In this document: piece by piece, positions 10,936-22,584 of the stretch
How positions within the stretch are numbered: the stretch's first letter is position 1
Layout: the number at the start of each line of letters is the position of its first letter
DNA from: Chrysoperla carnea
Lineage: Eukaryota > Arthropoda > Insecta > Neuroptera > Chrysopidae
DNA: 64,000 nucleotides
Reading direction: 5' to 3'
NCBI RefSeq assembly: GCF_905475395.1
Contig: NC_058342.1
Location: 7,004,001-7,068,000 of the forward strand
Notes under the pieces: generated by a model
Database searches by the model: none
What the model was told of the DNA's origin: nothing
What the model saw: the letters and a program-made list of their open reading frames with translations, nothing else
Program-made: the position numbers and the translations under genes

Positions 10936-11395
10936 GAGGGCTAACATCGAAACTCCCAAGAGGTTATACTAGATTGGGACAAAAAAGTATGCTAATATAA
11001 TAAAATAAATGATTAACATATATTTACCTATGTACAAGGTGTGTCAATGCAAGAAGAGCAAGAAAAAGAGAGGTCTAGCATTGAAATTCCCAAGCGGTTA
11101 TACAAGATTGGGGCAAAAAAATATGCTAATATAACAAAAGAAATTATTTACATTTATTTATCAATGTACAAGGTGTGTCAATGCAAGAAGAGCAAAAAAC
11201 AGAGAGGTCTAGAATCGAAACACCCAAGCGGTTATACAAGACTGGGACAAAACATATGCTAATATAATAAAGAAAATGATTAACATATATCTCTCAATGT
11301 ATAAGGTGTGTCAATGCAAAAAGAGCAAGAAAAAGAGAGGTCTAGCATCGAAACTACCAAGCGGTTAGCGGTTATACAAGATTGGGACAAAAGAG
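10843..11395 (+). repeat. 134-bp tandem repeat, about four copies, derived from integrase coding sequence
   Basis: The segment AAGGTGTGTCAATGCAA recurs at about 10902, 11036, 11170 and 11303, giving steps of 133-134 bp. Copies alternate between two subtypes (AACAAAAGAAATTATT and AATAAAATAAATGATT type), suggesting later doubling of a dimer. Each unit re-encodes the KYANIT...CQCKKSKK..RGL part of the integrase finger. Since 134 is not a multiple of three, the reading frame shifts with every unit. Confidence 0.85.
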
Positions 11396-12379
11396 TGTGT
11401 GTATACGATAAAGGATATGATATGAAAGAACAAAAAATATGAACCGCAACTGCTCTCAGATGCAAGACGTTTTACACCACATCCTAATTTCAATAAGAAC
11501 AGAGATATCCGAAACTCAGCCATCTTAAAATAAACTTTCATCAACTTTTCCAGCTTCCGTACCAATTAAAAGTAAATTCAACTAACTATCGATTAAATCT
11601 AGTTTTTTCCAGAATCGTCAATCAAAACCTCTTTTAATGGCAAATTTAGAGTCAAAAGTACTTTTAACCAATGATTTTCAGTCAAAATTACTATAGACCG
11701 AAAAGTACTTTTGCCCGCTTTTTTCAGTTAAAAGTACTTCCATGTCTGTAATTAATTTGGTATAGCTCGTGACTGCGCGATTTTGCAGCGTTTTCATGTT
11801 AACACTTACATTAAAACTCGTGGTTTTGTTAACGTGTGAAAATTCATCAGTAGTTTTCTTTTAATTTTTTACAATAGCTCGCATCACTTTTTTTGGATGT
11901 TAAACTTAAATTAATTAAACGTATTGTGTGACATGAAGTGAATTAGTTGGTGATATACTGAAATAAGTTGAAAATCGATTTGTTACAATAACTTAAACTG
12001 AATCAACCATAGGTATGATTCCTCTCCAGTGGTTAAAACTAGTTTTGACCAGAAGCGTCAATCAAAACCCTTTTGGCCGCTTTACAGTCAAAAGCACTAA
12101 TTTTCAGACAAAACTACTATTGACCAACCTGTTCAAAAGTACTTTTGACTGATTTTGCCAATTAAAAGTACTGGCTAAGAGTTTTGACTGTAACATATAT
12201 ATGTCATTGTATTGTCCACTAATAATTTTATTAAAGAATGATATAATTGTAATTTTTTATTAATTTAAATATAAAATAATCCAATAATAAAGTAATTTTG
12301 CTTTTACACAGTTGAAGTTTCTACGAAATTAAAATTAAACATAAACATTTCATACGTCACAACTTTTTTTTTCAATTTA

Positions 12380-12878
12380 CAGTAGAACTCCAATTATCCG
12401 AATTAATGGGGACCGGGACCCATTCGGATAATCAAATATTCGGATAATCGGAGTTTTTTTAAAAAAATTGCCATTGGAGAGAAAAAAAGCTACGTTTTGA
12501 TATTGCACTATTTTTTTATTGAATTAAATGAAAGAAACATGATATTTTCACATGTTTTAAATATAAATAAAATGTACTTATGTACAAGTTTAGAAATAAA
12601 AATCATTGTTTTTTAAACATCTCCGTCAATGTAAGCTGTTTTGCGGTCTTCATCCGTCAAAACAATCAAAACAAACAATGACATAATTCATACCACGTGT
12701 TGTGCCTACACTGACTTCGCGGAGGGAAGGACAATAGTGAGCGAACGCGCAAACACTGGCTTGGCGGGGGGAAGAATAATAGCGCACTTAGACTTTTTTT
12801 GGACAAATTTTTTTCTGAAAGTGATCCGGATAATCGGCGATTCGGATAGTCGGAGTTCGGATAATTGGAGTTCTACTG
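12380..12878. mobile_element. 499-bp pogo/Tigger-type MITE
   Basis: Inverted ends CAGTAGAACTCCAATTATCC and the inverse of CCGGATAATTGGAGTTCTACTG-like sequence are flanked by TA on both sides (12378-12379 and 12879-12880). The end sequence and TA target are typical of pogo/Tigger elements. Extra copies of TTCGGATAATCGGAG lie just inside both ends. The interior (12640-12800) is GC-richer and has no convincing ORF. Confidence 0.85.
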
Positions 12879-12880
12879 TA

Positions 12881-14248
12881 TAAAATAATATTTTTAATCA
12901 TCATATTTAAAGTTGGTAGCAGATACTTACTTAACTATGTATTTTTGCATAGGACAAAGTGGACGGGAAAGTGAAACTCCCTTCCGCTTTCGTAACAACC
13001 TTAAACTTGAAGGCTTCATTTATTTCTTGACAAATTTCGATCAACAAGATATTATTAAATACATTTTTTCCCAATTTTCCGGATATCTAGATTGACTTAT
13101 ATTGCTGCAATACGTTCTGCTACGTTCAACGTCAGTTCTAGAATGAGCTCTGCACCAAAAACCAGCTTAATACATGAATTTGAAGTTACTTCAAACTTTA
13201 TGAAAATCATTGATTTAGGTATAGTTACTAGACTCAAAATAAATTAATCATTTTTTTATTAATTACACCAAAATATTGATTTTAGATAATTTTTATCAAA
13301 TAATAAATAGGAGATTCACAACCGTGTACATATTAATTATTTCTGCATACATCAATTTGTGTTGAACTATTGACAAGCAAAATGTCTACACAAGAAATAA
13401 TTTGATAAGAAAACATTATCAATTTTAATCATTAACACAATGTTAGTTCTTACAAATTTGCGAAATTCGTACCTATGATCATTTTTATACCAAATTAACA
13501 GTATGTTACATGAATACTGCCCTAAAGATACCACATTTAACGAGCAGAGTGATATATAAAACAAAAATCTAAGAAACAAGTGAAGATAATAATAGACTCA
13601 TTACTCTAAGCTACCTACGAATTGGCAACCTTTCTATCTTTTACAATTTTGAAGAAAATGTAAGCTATCTTTGTTGTCCGAAATTGACGCCTCTATAGGA
13701 AAACAATGACGTTCATGAGGAAATGTTTCAAGCAAAAAAATTTTATTTTTCATCTACAAGATGGCTAGCTAAGTTGGCTATATATGGAAAATATAAATTT
13801 CTTTTTATAAATATTCTTTATAAAAAGAAAAATAAATGTTATATATTAATTTTTTTTTTTAATGTTTTAACTTAGCAAATAAACATTTTAAGTACGATGA
13901 CTGGTTAATTTGGAGAACGTGTTTTTTAAGTAGGATTTGCAAAATTTAATTTAAAGTAAAAACATTCTCTTCGTTATTCAATTCATTCCTAAACAGTTAT
14001 TTTCAGTTCATTTTTGCCTCAATGTATCCACCTTCGTGTTCCAAACATGTAATTGTTCTTTTACAAAATTCTTTAAATACACTCCTACATATTTCGGGAG
14101 TGATTTCTTAAACTGTTTTCCTTATTATCTGTTCAAAATGATCCACATTTCTAAACGACCATTAACATTTCTGGACATCCTGTATATTCGATGTCAAAAG
14201 TGAATAACTGAAAGTTATTATTTTTGAAAGCAGAGCTTTTTATAAAAA
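12881..14248. other. AT-rich stretch without recognisable gene
   Basis: No supported gene, RNA or repeat boundary was seen. 13740-13860 contains a partial resemblance to family A segments, too weak to delimit. Confidence 0.4.
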
Positions 14249-14936
14249 ACTAGCTGACCCGGCGAACTTTGTTCCGCCCTAATGGCAATAAATAAGCAGT
14301 TTTTTTTTTTTTTTTAATTGGAAAAAATACAAAAAAAATTAAATACCTACATTAATCATTCATAATTATTTCTGTATTTTAGTACATAGGTTGCTCTTCA
14401 TTTAAGTACCTTGTGATACACGACATTTTTTGTTTTATTATCAGGCGCAAAAACAAACAACGCAGATGGTCCGTGGCATGTTCACGGGTCGGGCGGCATT
14501 ATTAATTAAACTTCACTTCACCTAAAAACTCAAATTTTTAACCATACCGAGTTTTATAGTTCACTTCACTTTTTACGAATGGGCAATGGCACTATCTTTA
14601 CATTATAATTGTTAATTATTTATTTAATAGAAATAGTTTTATTATTGATTTCTTACAAATATCCAATTGTCATCCATACGTCATTACATATCTGTCATTA
14701 TACGTCAATTACATAGCTGTCATTTGCGTTTTGTTATTCCAAGTCTGATTCTTTTTTGTTATACCACGTTTTATAGTGACTGACGTTTCATGTCAAGTCA
14801 CACGGGAATGCTGTCGAATTCTATGTCCTTCTCCTGGCTCTAAACCACCTCCCTGCCAATTTTCAGCTAAATCGGTTCAGCCGTTCTTGAGTTATAAGTG
14901 GAGTAACTAACACGACTTTCTTTTATATATATAGAT
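14249..14936 (+). mobile_element. Retroposon with a CTAGCTGACCCGG head and ATATATA tail
   Basis: The block opens CTAGCTGACCCGGCGAAC. It ends with AAATCGGTTCAGCCGTTC, then TGAGTTATAAGTGG, then CGACTTTCTTTTATATATA. I recall the same opening and closing phrases in high-copy insect retroposons whose 3' ends match RTE-type LINEs. There is a T-run at 14301 and no ORF. Confidence 0.6.
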
Positions 14937-14965
14937 AAATTTTTTTTCGTAAACTTTATAATAAA

Positions 14966-15372
14966 GAAGTGAAAAAAAAAACAATTGACTGAGTTAATTG
15001 TTGCAATACAATGTATAGACAGTATTGATTACTCTGTCACATCACACACACATATATGTCACACATATATAACTGATATTCCCATATAATACATACTACA
15101 ATTTACGCTCTCACGGGTAAACAGTGATGTTTACGAAAAAATGTTTCAAACAAAAGTTGTTTATTTTTTTATAAGGAATATTTACTTATTTACTTTAAAC
15201 TTTTATTCTATCTCTAACGGTTTACATGATGGGTCTTACGGACCCAAGACCCAATTGACCTATGTTACTCATTTAAGAACTTGACTTCACTTTTTACGTC
15301 CTAAGCATGCTATAAAAATTTCAGGTGGATATCTCTTTTGGTTTTTTAGTTATAGTGATGACAGAGAAAAAT
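14966..15372 (-). repeat. Family A dispersed repeat, truncated
   Basis: Minus-oriented family A. It begins with AATTGACTGAGTTAATTG and covers the TCACGGGTAAACAGTGATG and TCTAACGGTTTACA blocks, but stops at ATAGTGATGACAGA, so one third is missing. A short tandem duplication AAATGCTAAGAAGATAAATT (twice, from about 15367) follows the break. Confidence 0.75.
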
Positions 15373-16181
15373 GCTAAGAAGATAAATTCAAGTTAAACAG
15401 AGAAAAATGCTAAGAAGATAAATTAAAGTTAATTTTCTTTGCTTATTAAAAAGTTTCATTTGTATAAATATTCGTTGGAAGGTTCTTAAAATTACAAACG
15501 AAACTCTTTCTCGTTAATGGAAGGTTCCATTCAAAGGAACTTCTTAGAATTTCATCTAACTAATGCAGCAGTTTTGGAAAATCCCACTCGTTCATAAATC
15601 GTAGAAAAAAACAACATTACATTCCTTAAACGAACCAAGCATGTTCATTTTTTAAATGAAAAATATCTCACAAAATGTATAATTTGAGGAGGAAAATAAA
15701 TTTACCGGTACAGAATTCAAACCAGTTATAATTGTCAAAAATATTAAGACAAATTTCAAATAGTTTCAAAAAATTTTTCTGCAAAAATGTGCGGATTATA
15801 CAGCTCACTCTTTCTTTCTTTGTACCGATAGTTGAAAGGGTAAGAAAAATTTTCCTTGATTTTAATTAATTGCATAAACGAAATACAAAAGGTATTTTAA
15901 AGAAATCCAATAACAGCATTCGAAAACTTGTTTTATCTTTAATAAGGATTTTAAGGTATTCGACACCCGCTTATTTGCCCGATTTATTAACTGTCGAAGA
16001 GTTTAAAAAAAACTCTTCCATTCGGTTTTGTAAAAATACTGATTAAACTTGAAAGCATGTTTTCAAATAAGCTGTATTTCAAATAATGCTATAAAAATAG
16101 CAACCATAATATTTTTGATAATTGTTTTTAGAGGAAGTTCTAGAGACTTTCAAAGTAAAAGGAGTGCCAACAACTTAGTCT
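15373..16181. other. Intergenic stretch, no recognisable gene
   Basis: AT-rich with no supported coding region. TTAAGGTATTCGACACCC at about 15951 resembles the TTAAGG starts of MITEs elsewhere in the window, but no partner end was found. Confidence 0.4.
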
Positions 16182-16594
16182 GGTTAACATGTACGATTTA
16201 CTCTCCGAAAATTACGAAACAGGTGTCATTCGATTCGCAATTTTATGTAGAAAGTTTACTAAAAAATCCGAAATGGCGCTGAAAAAAATTGCAAAAGTTA
16301 TAAACAATTAAGTGAAAAATAAAATAGATTTATTTTAGGAAATTTCTTCATCTTTTTTGATCTTTTTTCAGATTTTGAAAATTTTCAATATTTTTTGAGT
16401 TATTCAAAAAAAAACTGAGCCCCCTATTTTATTTTTCACTTAATTGTTTATAACTTTTGCAAATTTTTTCTGCGCCATTTCGGATTTTTTAGTAAACTTT
16501 CTACATAAAATTACGAATCGAATGACACCTGTTTCTTAATTTTCGGAGAATATACAAAAAAGTTAGAAAAAATCGTACATGTTAACCAGACGAA
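16182..16594. repeat. 410-bp imperfect palindrome
   Basis: The left arm (GTCTGGTTAACATGTACGAT through AATTAAGTGAAAAATAAAAT) is repeated in inverse order on the right up to ATCGTACATGTTAACCAGAC. Arms are about 150 bp around a spacer of about 100 bp. It has MITE-like foldback structure with no ORF of its own. Confidence 0.85.
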
Positions 16595-16639
16595 ACTATC
16601 AAATCCAACTTTTAACATGCGAAAGCTTACAAAAGATCT

Positions 16640-18740
16640 TTTCGAAGGCGCTCAGTGAGTTTCCTGTGCTTTTTCAGGTCCCACTGAACAATTTTTAACT
16701 TGCAAATCGTTTAAAGTGGGGAGTAATTTGTTATAAACAAATTAATGGTTTATACCCCCATAGCTCCTTAAAAATTGAAAATTTACCAAAACAATTGGGT
16801 ATTACTTTCTTCTACATGAAAAAACAAAAATTTCTGTATTTTATTCGTCTTGATACGACCAATAGAACCAGAGATATGGTTAAAATAGTAAATAAAAACG
16901 ATACACTGCATAAGGTCAGCGCACAGCGCTCGGTTTGTAACGTCCGTAGACTGGCCAATAAATAATATTTTTGTACTTGAAAAAGGTAAGGCTCTTTTAA
17001 AGGTAATGAGTCTATATTTTTATGTTATTCACAAAAAATTTATTTTTATGCAATAACAACGAAGCTAGCATGATTGTAAGTTTAAGTTTTATCATTTTTG
17101 AGGCCCGCTATTAGTTTATAAGACGGAATCGAGCCCTTAGCGAAAGAAATTCCTCGCATAATTATATTTAATATATAAAAAATTTCAAATTTGTTCTAGT
17201 TAAAGAATCTTTTTTACTTTTTCCAATATCTGTAATAAAACTTGAATTATTTGCAACTGAACGCAATTTCATAGTATTTCTAACGATTTACAAGATGAAA
17301 TTTTGCGAAAAATCATATAACTTGAAAAAATAGATACACTTTGAAAAGTTTTATCTCCAAAACTATCTGTCCTATAAAAACCGACTTGATATCAAATTGT
17401 TGCAAATTTAACCTTCTTCAAAAATAAATACTACAGTTTTTGATTAAAACCCTGCCCTTCCAGGTCAAAATCGGCAAAAATTGAAATAAGGTCAAAACAT
17501 TTTTTTTTTTTTTTGCGGTATGGTCCGGTCGTTTTCCGAGGTCGGATACTTGGATTTAAAATTGCCTTAACATTGCAAACAACATATCAAAAAAACAAAC
17601 ATACGTGATTTGATGCAACGTTCACCCCCTTTTCATGTTTAACTTGATCGAATCAGAATAGGGTATTATCGTTAGTCAAAAATAAATCATTAAATTTGAA
17701 ATAAGTTAAAATTTATGTAAAAATATACTTCAATATTCTGATTTCGAGTCATAAAAGCACATTTTTCTTTTAAAATATTAAAATTAAAAATCGTAATTTT
17801 TAAACTGTATATCACGTGACCTAAAACGCGGGTAAGCCCTGCTGTGATGTCAAAACGGTATGAGTCATAGACCATCAATTAGTTCATTGTAGATAGCTGG
17901 GTATAATGTATACATAGATAATAAGTATTTATATTTATTATAATCAGATGTTTATGAACATATCTGTCAAAGTTATTTGTGTTATTTCATATAGTGATAC
18001 CCATATTACGTCATCAAATTATATGCCCGCGTTTTTGACAGTTAAAAAAAGGTTTAAAATTTAATTTAAGTTTTTGGCAAGAAAGCGTGTGTATTTTTCC
18101 GAAATAAATTTTTTGTGGCTTTTTATTAGCAAAATCAACACTTCGAAGTACTTTTTCAAAAATAGTGGAATACCCTATTGATTTATACATTCGCGTTCGG
18201 TTGCAATAACTCAAGATTTAATACAGATATTTTAAAAAGTAAAACGGATTCTTAAACTAAAACATATTTGCAATTTTCTCATAAATAATTGTGTGGGGTT
18301 GTCTTTCGCTAAGGGCTCGCTTTCGACTTATAAACTAATAGCGGGCCGGAAAAATGATTCCTTACAAATTCAAAAATATTAATTATTGGCCAATCTACGG
18401 ACGTTACAGTCCGAGCACTGCGCGCCGACCTTGTGCAATGAATCGTTTTTCTTTACTATTTTAACCATATCTCCGGTTCTATTGGTCGAATCAAGACGAA
18501 TAAAAAAAAGAAATTTCATCTTTTCATATAGAATAAAATCTTACCAAATTGTTTTGATAAATTTTCAATAGTTTAAGACCTATGGCCGTATAAACAATTA
18601 ATTTGTTTATAAACCAAAATCTCTTTTCACTTTTAGCGATTTACAAGTTAAAAGTTCGGATTTAGTGAGTCAAAATACGTCGAAAAACACTTCTTGTTCA
18701 GCGGGGCCTGTTCAGTGGAAAAAAACACACGAAACCCATT
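16640..18740. mobile_element. Foldback element, family B, copy 1 (about 2.1 kb)
   Basis: Long arms are inverted copies of each other. GGTTAAAATAGTAAA with GCGCAGCGCTCGGTTTG-like and TTGATACGACCAATAGAACC segments on the left recur inverted at 18300-18560. The ends read CAGGTCCCACTGAACAA on the left and, inverted, CAGGCCCCGCTGAACAAG on the right, preceded by a shared AGTGAGTTTC..GTGC outer segment. A second copy is at 59728-61238. No transposase is recognisable. Confidence 0.75.
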
Positions 18741-19663
18741 CAGCACAAAATTTGGGGAAAATTGCTCATTCAAAATTTTTAATTTGTTAATAAAAACGGT
18801 TCAGATGTTTATCAACATGTATCTGAGGACATTCTTGTGATATGGTGGTTAAAGGTTTGTCTAACAAAGAGTCTTGCGTTATGAAAAAAAAAACAGCATT
18901 GTCTGTTAGAAAGGTGCCGAAGTTCAACCTATTTTGTTTTAGTCATATACGGGAGGGATAATGAGAGAATGATTTAAGTATCTTCTTTTTCGCAAAATTA
19001 TAAGAACTTATTTTATAAATCACCAAATGAGGGTATTCAAATAGCAATAAATAATAAATAGTTATTGAATGAAATCAAATTATGTCTACTAACGTTTAAA
19101 TGCCGGTGCAAAGATTATATTATAATCAGCTCTTTTACAACACGCATTTTACTGCTGAATAGTTTTTTTTTATTCTTCTGAACCATTTATTTTCCTAATA
19201 CCTGTTTTTTCTTAAAAACGGAGTACACAAAACGTCCTGGTAGGTATTTGCGTGATGTTAATTATTAATATTATTGAATCATTTCCACAAATAACAAATT
19301 TTCTCGAATGCAAAATAAATGAATATTCTTCAATAATTGAATTTGATTTCTGCAACGGACTGGGCTGGACTTTACTTGAGATTTGAAGATATTTTAATAT
19401 CAATTACTTTAACAGATTGAAAAATATACTGGAATTTCGTCTTTTTTTAAATAACAATTCATCATGTTATCACAGAAAATTTTGTTTTAGAGAGATTTTA
19501 TTTTGCCATGATTTCGAAACGAAGCTCAAAAATTATATTATTCATTGTAGAATTTGTATGAATACTTTAACGTATCATTTTATGTATTTTCAGTATCTTA
19601 CCGAGCCGTTGTTTAACCGTTTTAAATCCTTTACGGCCTGAAAAAAATTACATTATCAGAAAA
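18741..19663. other. AT-rich stretch without recognisable gene
   Basis: Open stretches on both strands (for example minus 19212-19403) show no recognised domain and have no codon or homology support. Nothing else seen. Confidence 0.4.
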
Positions 19664-20200
19664 ATCAATAATAATAATAATAATTTTATTTGACTTTAAA
19701 CCAGATGTTACAAAACATATAAGTCGTGTCAACAAAAAAAGAAAACAAAATATCCTTGAAATTATAACAAGTCTTTGAAATTGTAATGACTTCCCTCGAG
19801 CAACAACAACTAACAAGCTGTTTTAAACTTTTTCACATCGTTAATATTCTTAATTCTGTCAGGTAATCTATTATAAAATTTATGTCCCCAATTTTAGATT
19901 GTGTGCTGGAGTTCGAAGATCTTTTTGGCGGCGGTTATTATAATTGTGATGAACACGATTTTTATCGAGGGAAGTAAGATTTTTTTTGTTACCAGTAGAC
20001 ATTCTAAGGTATACACACATGGTAAAGGTACAAATCTTTTTGTATAAAATTACCATTGACATTTAAGTTTAAGCTTATATCGCTCCAACACTGTGGGGTG
20101 CTGAAATGAATGAATTTTGTTTTCTTAGCGTTTAACACAGCACAACAGGCCTTAGTTTCAAGGCCTTAATGTACTCCCCTGATGCACAACGATGGGGCTA
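19664..20200 (-). pseudogene. 3' end of a truncated non-LTR retrotransposon
   Basis: The minus strand reads MCVYLRMSTGNKKNLTSLDK, then NRVHHNYNNRRQKDLRTPAH and NLKLG. After a frame change comes HKFYNRLPDRIKNINDVKKF followed by KTAC and a stop. This is the classical C-terminal ending of jockey/CR1-like RT ORFs, with the ..yNxLPxxIK....xxFK.. motif. A short (TTA)n tail lies at 19667-19688. Farther upstream (about 20060-20190) is KTKFIHFSTPQCW, which belongs to an earlier RT segment, so an internal deletion separates the two parts. Confidence 0.75.
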
Positions 20201-20744
20201 AGTAGCTTTTCTGATATATGAGTGGTGTTATTTTCTCGTAAGACTACACTATACATTCAATCACTTCAGGAGCGAAACAATATACGTGAAATATAGTCAA
20301 AATCGGTTATATAATAACATGACTTAAAATCACAAATTGGTGCGATCCAAATTGAATCCAAATAAAAGTACAAATGTGATTATTTAATGATGTTTATAAC
20401 AACATCGTATAAAATCACATATTATAGTGACCAGCTATCATTAGAATTAGACGTCTATAAAGATCGACATATAAGAACTATTTTCAACATTATATGCATT
20501 ATATCTAAGGAACAACTTTACTAATTTCTATCTGCAACATCAGTATGAATTAATAAACCGTAATTAGAGTTTGGTTCAATCCCTCTATCAGCCAAAAAAG
20601 GAATAGTCCAGTAAAGAAGACTCGGAAATCAAGCTTTTGTCTGATACGGCTGAAATTATATGGAAATGATCAGAAAAATGTAAAGAAAACGGTGGGCAAA
20701 GTAAAAAAATCCTCAGCACCTTATTTACTAGTCTCACAGTTTAC
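20201..20744. other. AT-rich stretch without recognisable gene
   Basis: No gene, RNA or repeat could be supported here. Confidence 0.4.
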
Positions 20745-21130
20745 GAAATATAGGCATTTGAAAAAATAAAATGCGGATTTTCGCCGAAAACTCGTTAGTG
20801 TGGAAAATAAAGATAATTTTATGGTTTCGGCCAAAAACTTACTTTGAAAGCAATTAGCTATAATTTTCTGGACGATCCTAATTTTTTTTACTCGTGAGAA
20901 TTTTCAACAAACCTTATTCTTTCAATATATAAGCGTTTAAAAAAAGAAACTTTAAATTGTCGAGAATTCGTTATTGACGAAAATAAACATTATTTTGTAG
21001 TCCTGATCCAAATTTGATGTGAAAACTATATGACTTTTTATTTTGAACAATTCTAAACACTTTTGACTCTTGATATTTTTTACCTTATCTCACCGTTTTC
21101 GATAAATAATCGTTTGAAGAAAAAACCCAC
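20745..21130 (+). repeat. Family C: about 178-bp tandem repeat, two units plus
   Basis: The motif ATATAAGCGTTT (with variants) recurs at about 20752, 20931 and 21109. Between these, each unit carries GAAAATTCGTTATT-type, AAAGATTATTTTGTGG-type and TATGACTTTTTATTTTG-type segments. The same family occurs at 29540-29930 and 32200-32575. Confidence 0.7.
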
Positions 21131-21263
21131 GTAATAATAAATATTTTTCGTAACTGCAACTGTTTTCATGGTTTTGCTTTTTCTTTTTTTGTTAATTATA
21201 TTCATACGAAAGCTCTATTTTCACTTTTAAAGCAGGCGAGCAGGCGCTAGTAGCACAATTAAA

Positions 21264-21333
21264 CTAAATAGGTTAGGTTAGGTTAGGTTATATTGGCTGT
21301 CCACGAAGGACACACTTAGGCTATAGAGCCCAT
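21264..21333 (-). mobile_element. SINE copy, strongly 5'-truncated, with TTAGG tail
   Basis: On the plus strand AGGTTAGGTTAGGTTAGG is followed by TATTGGCTGTCCACGAAGG and GCCCATTA, then unrelated sequence. Only the 3' 50 bp of the SINE plus its tail remain. Confidence 0.75.
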
Positions 21334-22584
21334 TATTAAAATAATTATCTTAAAGGAAAAAATTAATGCATCTTTGAAATTTTCCACAGTAGTTTATTAG
21401 GGTGTAAACACTTTGTAAAAAAAAAGTCTACGTCTCAGGCGCGTACCTAACCCTCTTTTTTGGGAGGTAGTTGGGAGGTTTAGTCAGTTTTTTACAAATT
21501 ACAAAAATGCTATGCATCAACTAAATAAAAGTTCAATTAAAAATTCTAGCTGAAATATTTGGACACATTTTCGTTTTTTTTTTTTTCAACTTTCTAGCTT
21601 CAAAGTTGACCGAGGTATGCAAATTTTAAAATGGAATTTTTTTTGCTCATTCAATAAAATGAAAAAATATCTATCTTGTAAACCGTTAGGGATAGAAAAA
21701 ACTTTAAATGTAAAAGTTATTCCTTATAAAAAAAATTACAACTTTTATTTGAAGCATTCTTTCGTAAACATAACTGTTTACTCGTGAGGGTGCAACTTAG
21801 GAAAAAATTTTAGTGTCAATTTTCTTCAAAACTTAAAAAAAAAGAGTGTGGATTTTTTTTCAGGTTAACTAGTGATATTGGGAAACATTCTAAAAAAACA
21901 AAAAAAAAATTCAGAAAATGCTCGCAAAAATTTCGAAATTTTTAAAAGTATTTTTGAGACGCCTTCACGGATAAAAAGGGATGTTAAGAAAAAAGTATTA
22001 AAAAAAAAAGTTGTTTATTTTTTATGAGAAATAACTTTTTTATTTAAATTTTTGATCTACCTCTAACGTAGCCCGGTCAATTTAGACATTCGAAGCTACA
22101 TAAATTCCCACCAAGCTGAAAATCGGAACAAATTTTTAAAATATGATTAAAAATAAAATTTGAAAGTTTTCCAATTTTCCCCTGTGTTGAAAATTTTTTA
22201 TTCAAGGTCAAAGGTAAAAAAAGAAGAGTTTTTTGCGATTTTCAGCAAAATGATAAGTTTTTTCATAAAAATACCCCAAACAAAAAGTGTAGGTCATAAA
22301 ATTATCTACAAAAAATACTTTTTTCCTACGAGCCACTGTTTTTGAGATATAACGATTCAAAAAGTTGTAAAAGTAATCGTCATAATATGCATGAGTACGC
22401 CGACATGCATGAGACGTATATAATACATCTTTATAGTTGTAATATATGTTAAAATATTTTTGTATCGGTCATTAATCCGGACAATTTAGACATCGAAGCT
22501 ACATAAATTCCCACCAAGCTGAAAATAGATAAAATTTTTAAAAATAAAGAGTGAATCATTCAAAGATAGGAAAAAAAGAGATAA

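Larger units (their letters stand above)
10412..12197. mobile_element. Long-TIR DNA element carrying an integrase remnant and a 134-bp tandem array
   Basis: The outer ends are inverted relatives. The left reads ATGTTATAATCAAAACTCTTA, and the inverse of the right reads ATGTTACAGTCAAAACTCTTA with the same following segments (ACTTTTAACTGACAAAAT against ACTTTTAATTGGCAAAAT). Both ends are rich in the self-complementary motif AAAAGTACTTTTG. A second right-end-like segment lies at about 11610-11746, so the right terminus is present twice in direct orientation. Inside are an integrase zinc-finger fragment and its tandem repeats. By recalled resemblance the integrase is the KRBA2/Ginger type, so this may be a dead Ginger-like cut-and-paste element. 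No target duplication was confirmed. Confidence 0.6.

Noticed and set aside
21264..21290. Interstitial telomere sequence
   Set aside because: The short TTAGG run is always attached to the same SINE body on the same side, so it is a retroposon tail.
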